From Daphnia pulex (Eukaryota > Arthropoda > Branchiopoda > Diplostraca > Daphniidae), in contig NC_060022.1 in the NCBI RefSeq assembly GCF_021134715.1, positions 439,001 through 503,000 on the forward strand: DNA of 64,000 nucleotides, given 5' to 3'. Within the stretch, counting starts at the first letter, position 1, and every line of letters begins with the position of its first letter. The position numbers were made by a program, and so were the translations under genes. Below are positions 23,885 to 33,500 of this stretch, piece by piece. Below the pieces are notes generated by a model. The model searched no databases. It had not been told where the DNA came from and saw only the letters and a list, made by a program, of their open reading frames with translations.

Positions 23885-24270
23885 GCACAATTCCAAATAG
23901 TATATTCTTGTAGTTTTGAGGGACTGTTTAGTTTAACTTTATCCCTTTCATTATATTACATCCAACAAGACATTTCTTTCTCAATAGTAATTTAATATTT
24001 TTTCAATTGTTTTAACAGCATCTGAGTATGAGCTGCAGCCAGTTGGTGGAAGTTGTGAACATGTTAGCTGTTGCAATCAGTTTGTGAGGCATCTCATGCA
24101 GAAACCAGAAATGATAAGGTAACTATGTTCATTAATTTCTCTTTAAGAAAGCTTTAAATTAAGTAAAGGGAGACCAGAGAGTTGATTTCTTATATTGTAA
24201 CTTTCAGTGAAGTCTGGACGTGTGGTTTTACATGATTTGATTGTCATCCTTTGCATTTTTTATTTAAGTG
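23885..24270 (+). repeat. direct repeat module, copy B (left arm)
   Basis: Second copy of the module at 22655-23060, same orientation, about 1.2 kb further in. Its 100-nt exon-like core (24019-24118) has one frame open throughout (SEYELQPVGGSCEHVSCCNQ). The mirror is at about 28383-28768 in the right arm. Confidence 0.75.
24019..24118 (+). other. 100-nt exon-like segment, copy B
   Basis: Acceptor TTTTAACAG ending at 24018 and donor GTAACT at 24119 are conserved with copy A although surrounding sequence has diverged by about 20%. Mirror at 28535-28634 on the minus strand. I recognise no protein family. Confidence 0.38.
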
Positions 24271-25497
24271 GAAGTTTAAAGAAAATTTTCATAAAGTTAT
24301 CTTTGGTCCTCTGCATGATATCTTTTTCTCCAGTTATCTAAATTTAAAGTGTATCATTGCCTTAACTTCAACACATTGCAACCATTTATGATACATTTGC
24401 AAGCTAAAGTGAAATATCATTTGCATATATTTTTCATGTTTAGAGATGTATTTTTACTAATCTATTTTAATTTTGTGACGAGAGCATGTCGGAGATCTTG
24501 CCTTTCTCAACGCGCGGTGCCGTATCAACAAGATGTCTCTTTAATGAGGTCTCTACTATATTGCAAAACAAAAATATGAAGAAAACAGGAAATCTGGAAT
24601 GGTAATGATTTACGTGTAAGATAGATAGATCAAGCGGGTTAGCATTTTGCTTAAACTTTTGTCTACGTATTTGTGCTAGTTATGCGTGTTCTTTGTTTAG
24701 AATTTACTGAAGTTAAGAATTTGATTTAGATGAAATTTGACTACTCCTGCTTCTAAATAAGACAGCTTTTATGAAAAGAAAATCAGCTTGTGAAGAGTTG
24801 TAAATTATTTTGATCAAACAGAACAGAAATTCCCCTCATTCTTAAAAACTTGAAGTTAAATCTTCATCTTTGGTCATCTTCTTGATTTATTTTTCTCCAG
24901 TCTGATGTAAATTCGAAGAAAATCTTTGCCTTAATTACTAAGTGTTTGAAAAATTTATTTTACGATTGTAAGCTAAAGTTAAACATCAATGGCATTTGTT
25001 GTTTTGCTTTGTAAATTTTAATTTTGATTTCATATCTTTTTTTACATTTCAAAATGTTACTGGTTCATTAACGTTCTTTTGCTTTGTAGGATTCCATGGT
25101 CAGTTTGATGTTTGAGCTGTTTATGGTGTTGCTGTTTGGTGTGAAGTGGGTTTGCAGCGGTTTGCAGTAATTTTCTACTTGAGAGATGCGCTGAAATGGA
25201 GTTTCGTCAGACTTGCAGTTCAATATCATACTTCAATGTGTTATTTCCCTATGTTTGTGTCCGTCCCGTGTTTGAGGTGGTGGGCAAAACAGTCATTGTT
25301 GTCTAATGGCTGCCGAGGCATAATTTATCGACTGCATTTTGTCTATGTCTCTTGCTATCTGTACTGGCGTTGAGGTAGTGCTTGATGAACAGTATCATTT
25401 AGTTTTTCAGTCGTTATTGCAGCCTATGTTGGTAAAAGATCTATTTGCATCAAGTTAACCTGGCTGTTTTTTGTGTTGGTGCAGTGTTACGAAAGTT

Positions 25498-26228
25498 GCA
25501 TCATTATTTTGTTGAATTGTCATTGTGTCTGCAGTTTATCGTTTATATGTTAGGAAGGAAAAAAAAAACATATGGGGAATTCATGTCAAAAAATTAATAA
25601 ACATGCTTTCGGGATTGGGAAAGGAATGTGGAGGTTGTCAGGTGGGAGGGTAGTGACTTGAATTTTCATATCTCAAAATATAATGAGGTATGTTAATATG
25701 TTCTGATGTGAAAAACGTGGATAAAAACTTTATAAATCCACAACAACTCCTATAATGTTACAACCTATTACCTAATTAATCTAAAATCATACAACACTTA
25801 TAATCCTCTAACCTTATACCTAATTAATCTGTAATCCCATAACTCATGACCAATTTTCAATTTACCTGACTAAACCATATCCCTACAACATTCACATCCC
25901 TACAACCAATTACCTGATACACCTGTCAACACAACTGTTGTATGATTTTAGATTAGTTGGATAATATATTGTATCATTAAGAAGTTTTGTAGATCTATAA
26001 TGTATTATTTCACATTAATCACTTCAGTACATTTAACATACTACATTATATTTTGAAATATGAAAATTAAAGTCACCACTCTTCCACCTGACAACCACCA
26101 CATTCCATTCCCAATCCCGAAAACATGTTTATTAATTTTTTTACATAAATTCCCCATAACTCGTTTTTTTCCCTTCCTAACATATAAAAGATAAACTGCA
26201 GATACAATGACAATGCAACAAAATGATA
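25498..26228. mobile_element. foldback-type element in left arm
   Basis: About 730 bp whose two halves (about 25498-25810 and 25920-26228) are inverted copies, around 85% identical. Both ends carry TTGTCATTGTG/ATCTGCAG, TATGTTAGGAAGG, a purine run, and TTCGGGATTGGGAA. No transposase is encoded and target-site duplications are not evident. The structure fits a foldback or long-TIR non-autonomous DNA element. Confidence 0.6.
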
Positions 26229-26424
26229 CTATTAAATTTGTACTGTAAAAAATTTTAATTTTAAATTTATATTCTCAAACATGTAATCTTACTAATTAAA
26301 AAATTTTTTGTCATTAAAATAAACAATGTTATTATGCAATGATGAGAAAATAAGAATTTATAAATTTGATTTAGATGTTTTTAATGTAAATTATTTAATT
26401 ACAGTTATTTAACAGTTTTATTAT
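26229..26424. other. palindrome spacer
   Basis: About 196 bases, very A+T-rich, separating the arms. The exact symmetry point (26326/26327) is not symmetrical in sequence beyond scattered A/T matches, so the arms do not form a perfect hairpin tip. Confidence 0.7.
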
Positions 26425-27155
26425 TTTGTTATATTGTCATTGTGTTTTTTTGTTTAGTTTATCTTTTATATGTTAGGAAGGGAAAAAAACGAGTTATGGG
26501 GAATTTATGTAAAAAAATTAATAAACATGTTTTCGGGATTGGGAATGGAATGTGGTGGTTGTCAGGTGGAAGAGTGGTGACTTTAATTTTCATATTTCAA
26601 AATATAATGTAGTATGTTAAATGTACTGAAGTGATTAATGTGAAATAATACATTATAGATCTACAAAACTTCTTAATGATACAATATATTATCCAACTAA
26701 TCTAAAATCATACAACAGTTGTGTTGACAGGTGTATCAGGTAATTGGTTGTAGGGATGTGAATGTTGTAGGGATATGGTTTAGTCAGGTAAATTGAAAAT
26801 TGGTCATGAGTTATGGGATTACAGATTAATTAGGTATAAGGTTAGAGGATTATAAGTGTTGTATGATTTTAGATTAATTAGGTAATAGGTTGTAACATTA
26901 TAGGAGTTGTTGTGGATTTATAAAGTTTTTATCCACGTTTTTCACATCAGAACATATTAACATACCTCATTATATTTTGAGATATGAAAATTCAAGTCAC
27001 TACCCTCCCACCTGACAACCTCCACATTCCTTTCCCAATCCCGAAAGCATGTTTATTAATTTTTTGACATGAATTCCCCATATGTTTTTTTTTTCCTTCC
27101 TAACATATAAACGATAAACTGCAGACACAATGACAATTCAACAAAATAATGATGC
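26425..27155. mobile_element. foldback-type element in right arm
   Basis: Mirror copy of the element at 25498-26228, in inverted orientation. The two copies face each other across the 196-bp spacer, giving four related 300-bp inverted segments at the palindrome core. Confidence 0.6.
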
Positions 27156-29404
27156 AACTTTCGTAACACTGCACCAACACAAAAAACAGCCAGGTTAACT
27201 TGATGCAAATAGATCTTTTACCAACATAGGCTGCAATAACGACTGAAAAACTAAATGATACTGTTCATCAAGCACTACCTCAACGCCAGTACAGATAGCA
27301 AGAGACATAGACAAAATGCAGTCGATAAATTATGCCTCGGCAGCCATTAGACAACAATGACTGTTTTGCCCACCACCTCAAACACGGGACGGACACAAAC
27401 ATAGGGAAATAACACATTGAAGTATGATATTGAACTGCAAGTCTGACGAAACTCCATTTCAGCGCATCTCTCAAGTAGAAAATTACTGCAAACCGCTGCA
27501 AACCCACTTCACACCAAACAGCAACACCATAAACAGCTCAAACATCAAACTGACCATGGAATCCTACAAAGCAAAAGAACGTTAATGAACCAGTAACATT
27601 TTGAAATGTAAAAAAAGATATGAAATCAAAATTAAAATTTACAAAGCAAAACAACAAATGCCATTGATGTTTAACTTTAGCTTACAATCGTAAAATAAAT
27701 TTTTCAAACACTTAGTAATTAAGGCAAAGATTTTCTTCGAATTTACATCAGACTGGAGAAAAATAAATCAAGAAGATGACCAAAGATGAAGATTTAACTT
27801 CAAGTTTTTAAGAATGAGGGGAATTTCTGTTCTGTTTGATCAAAATAATTTACAACTCTTCACAAGCTGATTTTCTTTTCATAAAAGCTGTCTTATTTAG
27901 AAGCAGGAGTAGTCAAATTTCATCTAAATCAAATTCTTAACTTCAGTAAATTCTAAACAAAGAACACGCATAACTAGCACAAATACGTAGACAAAAGTTT
28001 AAGCAAAATGCTAACCCGCTTGATCTATCTATCTTACACGTAAATCATTACCATTCCAGATTTCCTGTTTTCTTCATATTTTTGTTTTGCAATATAGTAG
28101 AGACCTCATTAAAGAGACATCTTGTTGATACGGCACCGCGCGTTGAGAAAGGCAAGATCTCCGACATGCTCTCGTCACAAAATTAAAATAGATTAGTAAA
28201 AATACATCTCTAAACATGAAAAATATATGCAAATGATATTTCACTTTAGCTTGCAAATGTATCATAAATGGTTGCAATGTGTTGAAGTTAAGGCAATGAT
28301 ACACTTTAAATTTAGATAACTGGAGAAAAAGATATCATGCAGAGGACCAAAGATAACTTTATGAAAATTTTCTTTAAACTTCCACTTAAATAAAAAATGC
28401 AAAGGATGACAATCAAATCATGTAAAACCACACGTCCAGACTTCACTGAAAGTTACAATATAAGAAATCAACTCTCTGGTCTCCCTTTACTTAATTTAAA
28501 GCTTTCTTAAAGAGAAATTAATGAACATAGTTACCTTATCATTTCTGGTTTCTGCATGAGATGCCTCACAAACTGATTGCAACAGCTAACATGTTCACAA
28601 CTTCCACCAACTGGCTGCAGCTCATACTCAGATGCTGTTAAAACAATTGAAAAAATATTAAATTACTATTGAGAAAGAAATGTCTTGTTGGATGTAATAT
28701 AATGAAAGGGATAAAGTTAAACTAAACAGTCCCTCAAAACTACAAGAATATACTATTTGGAATTGTGCTCATTTTAGCTTGCAACTGTATCATAAGAGGT
28801 CGCAACATGTTGTAGTTGAGGCAATGATAAACTTCAAATTTAGATTACTAGAGAAAAAGAAATCATGAAGATAACCAAAGATTACTTTGTGAAAATTTTC
28901 TTTAAATTTTTTCAAGTTGAAGGGGAATTTCTATAATGATTGATTCGAAACTGACAACAAATTTTCCACAAAAGCTGTCTTATTTGGAAGCACGAAATAA
29001 GATAGCATTTTGTTCTTGATGTCAAAAACAAGTGACAACCTACATGATTTAACTTAAAAGTACATTATTACCATTTCAGATTTCCTGTTTTCATCACATT
29101 TTTGTCTTGCAATATAGTAGAGACCCTCTCAAAGACACACCTTCATGACACGGCAGCGATCACGTGGATAAAGGCAAGATCTCCGACATGATTTTACAAA
29201 AAAAAATTAAAGTGGATTAGAAAATGGACTTCCAAAAAGTCAAAACTCTCACAATTGACTTACTTGCTTTAAAATTGTTCACTTTCCATTCAGCTTGGTC
29301 GAATGGCGTGGAAACATTTTTTCAAATGTAAAAGTGAAGACCATCATGAAGCAGCAACCCATTCCCGTACACCACCGTACACTGCCTCAAAAGCAAATGG
29401 CGGC

Positions 29405-29445
29405 TTCGTCACTCACGAACAGACACTCCGCCACCTGGTGGACAC
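29405..29445 (-). promoter_or_regulatory. 41-bp CTCF-like element, right arm
   Basis: Exact mirror of 23208-23248: CTCCGCCACCTGGTGG on the plus strand, beside AAATGGCGGC (YY1-like). Confidence 0.4.
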
Positions 29446-30225
29446 AATTTTCGACAAACGACATATTCCAGAAAATTAGCATAAAATTAGCAAGCAAGCT
29501 GACAGGAGTAAAGACTGTAAAGTTGAATCACCAAAATCCGTCAAAATTATTTTGATAGTAGAAATTGTACAGAAAAATCTATAGCAAAGAATTTAATAAA
29601 AAAAAAAATAAAAAGGATAAAAAATTAAATAATGTAAAACCATGGTAAAACCACACGTTCACAGACTTCACTGAAAGTTACAATACTGAAGCAAAGGGAT
29701 CTATTCTCTGGTCTTCCATTACTTAATCTAAAGCTTTCTAAAAGAGAAATTAATGAACATAGTTACCTTTCTGTGAATCATTTCTGGTTTCTGCATCTCA
29801 CAAACTGAATGCAACAGCTGACTTTTTCACACCTTCCACCATCTGGGTGCAGCTCATACTCAGTTGCTGTTAAAACAATTGAAAAAATATTGAATTAATA
29901 TAGAGAAGGAAATGTCTCGTGTGATGTAATATAATCAAAGGCATAAAGTTTAACTCAACAGTCCCTCGAAGCTACAAGGATACTCTATTTTGGAATTTGT
30001 GCTCATGTTGCCATTCTAATATCACAAATTTACAATAGAATCTACACTTGGCAAGACTTCCAACTTACAATAGTAAGTCTAGTTCAACCCCATGGAAATT
30101 GAATCGTAAAACCACATGTCCAATGAAGATGCAACACAATCGATTCTACAACAAAATAAGATCTAGATCTACTCTGTCAACAACAAATAAATTTGAATGA
30201 AAATCGGTTGACATAACACACTTAC

Positions 30226-30357
30226 TTTTCTGTCAAGTGTTTCTGCATGGGCTGTACATACATCCGATTCAAGTAGCAAGCAACATCATTTTCAGGCCAC
30301 ATGAATGTGACAACTGGCAAGGTGATTTGGCAGATTTGAAATTACAGGTTAGATTTC
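30226..30357 (-). other. exon-like segment E0, right arm
   Basis: Mirror of 22296-22427. It differs at several positions, but the acceptor CAG and donor GTAAGT are both kept on the minus strand. Antisense to it the plus strand is also open (65 codons, 30237-30434). Confidence 0.33.
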
Positions 30358-30524
30358 CTGTAAATAAACATGTAAAATTTTTAATTTTACGTTCAGCAAT
30401 CATACAGTCTCGTAACGAAACAAAATCTTTTTAAACTTAACTTTCATGATGGAAATGCCGCAGTACCAATACATTGTAATAGGCCTTCGTCCTCACTGAG
30501 TGTCTCGGAAACGAATGACCAAAA

Positions 30525-30565
30525 TTCGTCACTCGCGAATAGACAATCCGCCACCTGGCGGACAT
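30525..30565 (-). promoter_or_regulatory. 41-bp CTCF-like element at right palindrome boundary
   Basis: Third copy of the element, with TCCGCCACCTGGCGGA at its core. Only its first four bases lie inside the palindrome (end at 30528); no equivalent is present at the left end, where the flank has unrelated sequence. Confidence 0.4.
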
Positions 30566-33500
30566 TTAGTTTAGTCACCTAGTGATAACTGATAAGCGAC
30601 AGATGGCGACAAGAGATGAATAAAAAAGTTGATTCAAAATACCTGAGATGATTATAGGGCTCGCGTTGCAAGCGTTGGCCTTCGGCTAAGTCACCGAGCT
30701 ACCTTGTAAGAATTACGGGAAAATTAGCTTTTTACGAGTTTCAAAGCGCATTTTGATCGATAAAAATCCCTCCTCGATCAAGATAAATCCGCTTTGGAGG
30801 ATGCGTACCTAGGTGAAAAGCATTGCGGATTGCGGGGTTTCAATTCCATGTTCCGCAATCAATAATGCTTTTAACCTAGGTAACGATTGCCGCTGGCAGC
30901 TGAGGTTGGGTGTGTGGCTCGACTCACTTTAGGACACAGAGCCACAGAGGGAATCTGTGCTCCTATCCGTCCGTGGCCGTAACTGAAGTAGGCTATGGTA
31001 AAAACGCGGAATTCGCGGTAGACAAATGGCACGATTCTTTATATTCGAATTTAACATTTTTTTTTAAACATCAGATAACTTCGATTTTCTCTCTTCCCTA
31101 ATAATGATGCATAATACGAATAATAAATTTGTGGGGGGAGGGGGGTTGTGGGTGAACAAATTGACAGGATGAAAAAGCAAAAGAAGGAAAGAAATAAGGA
31201 AAAAGTCAAAAAGCTCTTTAATGATGGCCATGTTTGTGTGTCAAATAGAAAACTTGCTGTCGTTCTAAATTGGTGGCTGCTCCCGAATGGGGCGGAGAAA
31301 CCAACGTGGAATAAAGGCGAAACTTTTTCCTGAGTCATTAATCTGTGTAAAGAAGAAGAACAAAACATTGGCACATCCCAGTGACTTTATTGGAACGGCC
31401 GCGTATATCGTACGTTTCCGACACCCTATGTAAAAGTCTATATAGCTAATTATTGGTGACACTGGCACATCTTGAATGAATCCTTCTAAAGCCCGAAAGT
31501 AAACTTTTTCGAGGTCAAGTTCTAGCGATCAAAGCAAATACATCATAGTTAATCAAATGTGCTATGCTGTATTCCATTGATAGGCTACAACGATTTGGGT
31601 ATCCACGACAACGGCGACGATGAAACATGAGCGATTAAAAATGTGTAGAATTCTTGGTTATTCTTATTGAGTAGACGCCCCACAGATTGTGCAGTTGCGT
31701 AATAACGTAATTTGAGATCACTGCCGGACGGGTAGTCGCAAGCGGGGACTTTCGATCCGTTTCCCAGCCGGTAGGGGTGGCTATTATTTGGTAAACAACT
31801 TCAGCGAAGGTAGTAGCTACAAGAACGTATTGCGCATGCTATAAACACCAATCACGCCGTAATAATACATCACTTACCAGATCCCCAGCTGAATCACGAA
31901 AACAGATTCGTATAATAAAGTTTCAAAGAGTCGAGAAAAATTATTGGTTTGGACCTAAGGCAACTTTCTTGTGCAGGATAACTTGCATAGTGCTCTTCAT
32001 TTCATTAAAATTTCAGACTTGATCAAAGTATTACAAGACATCGAGAAGCAACGCAAAGAAAAGTAAAAGTTTCGAACTTTAAAAGAAATTCAAAAGGATA
32101 TATAGTCGGGAATGATTTGACGGCGTTGAAGAAGGAAGTAAAAACATTTTACCCAAGGCGAAATGCCTTTCAAGGTATAGTGAAGCAGTGCAGCAATAAA
32201 GTGAAAAATATTGCCAAGCTCTTTTTCGCTGAGTGGGTTGAGTGCCGGTATGAGGAACCGTCATTGTTGCACCGCAATTCCACTAATGATCAATTCAATC
32301 ATGACGGCCAATAGTTTACGGGTATATATACGTATACCCAACGCTCCCTCTTTGTTGTCCCCATTTCGGCTGAATTATGAAAATGCTGTGGCGGCGCCTT
32401 CTATTTCTCTCAGGATTCGCATGACAACCGTCGGCACGCTCGGATTGCGGCCACGGCTTTTCTGTTTTGCCTGTTAAGTTGTTTTTTGTTGTTGTTGTTT
32501 TTTTACGGCAAGTCGGCAAACTATTTCAGATTTTCAAAGAATTTTATCGACTCACGTAAGCGCAGTGCAATTACCAAACTTAAATCCGAATAAAAGGTAA
32601 CAATTAGATTGCATTTATTTTTGTATTTCATCCGCGACGCTTGTCAAAATAGCGAGGCAACTACACTTGTTTGTAATGACAATACACGAAATTTTCCATC
32701 GACTTTCCGCGTGCATCAGTAGGCAATCGCATCCGATGACCTGCTGACAGAACGGTGAGTAGATTATCCAAGTTTGCCGGGGCTTGTCAAGTCATCTAGC
32801 TCCTAGCTACGGATCAATACTAGTATCACTTCACACATGCATGAAAGATTGTATGGCAGGCAAAGGTATAAGCTACTCTCTCTGCTCTGCCTCGTATATC
32901 GCATATATCCTAGGTTGCAGACATGAGAGAGAGAGAGAGAGAGTGAAGCCGGGCCGAATATTCTATCCGGATTTGGCTGTTGCTTCTGTCAAGTCAACGT
33001 CAACTATTATAACTATTTCTTTCAGTTTGGCTAGGCAAGACGAGGGGTGGGGATGCGCTCGATGAAGCCTGAAGAGTCGCATGAATTGAGAATTACGCCA
33101 AAGCGAATCCAACCATGATTGTCAAATAACCAAGACGAATAGACTCTCAAGCTCGCGTCATCATCGCTTTCGTCACGTAGAGATTCACGATTTTCCGCAA
33201 CGACGACATTTGTCACCGCAGAAAAGTTTGCCGGACGTCACCACGCAACGTGTTGCAAAGCGTCGTTCTTAATGCGTCTCCGCATCTGTCTGTGACCTTT
33301 ACATATTAAAAAAAAAAAAAAAAAAAAACATTATAAAATATCAAGTGCTAATAGTGTGCTACTACGTGCTGGAATAATTATTCAACCGCATTTGTGGTTA
33401 TTTTTACCAAGTTTTGTTCGTTTCTTTTTTTCTTTTTTTGTTTTTTTTTTTTTTTTTAGAAAATTATCCGGACTGATTTATCTTTATACGAATGGCGGTG

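Larger units (their letters stand above)
23640..25000 (+). repeat. further diverged direct repeats in left arm
   Basis: A second module (ATGTCGGAGATCTTGCC ... GGTCTCTACTATATTGCAA ... GGAAATCTGRAATGGTAAT) occurs at about 23462-23590 and 24485-24610. A third (AAATAAGACAGCTTTT ... TTCTTTTTCTCYAG ... GCCTYAACT) occurs at about 23665-23890, partly at 24270-24410, and at 24755-24980. Together they show repeated segmental duplication inside each arm. Confidence 0.65.
22088..30528. repeat. 8.4-kb near-perfect inverted repeat (palindrome)
   Basis: The left arm (22088 to about 26228) is the reverse complement of the right arm (about 26425 to 30528). From 22296 inward the pairing is exact without net indels: position x pairs with 52653-x, checked at several anchors (22296/30357, 22427/30226, 24118/28535, 23248/29405). 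The outermost about 200 bp contain indels, including about 33 extra bases in the left arm. Substitutions are several per hundred bases in the outer 450 bp and very rare further in (one at about 23000 was the only one I noticed in the inner stretches compared). The centre is about 196 bp of A+T-rich sequence that is not a good palindrome. Confidence 0.95.

Noticed and set aside
25146..27507. Mirrored identical 75-76-codon frames at 25146/27280 and 24349/28074 and 86-codon frames at 23098/29295
   Set aside because: Their identity merely reflects the palindrome. None has a good start context, family similarity or splice support as a coding exon, so I do not call genes.
22088..30528. Palindrome as a pure assembly or read-chimera artefact
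   Set aside because: The spacer is not symmetrical, the arms differ by substitutions and indels near both ends, and the flanks differ. An artefact cannot be fully excluded without read data.
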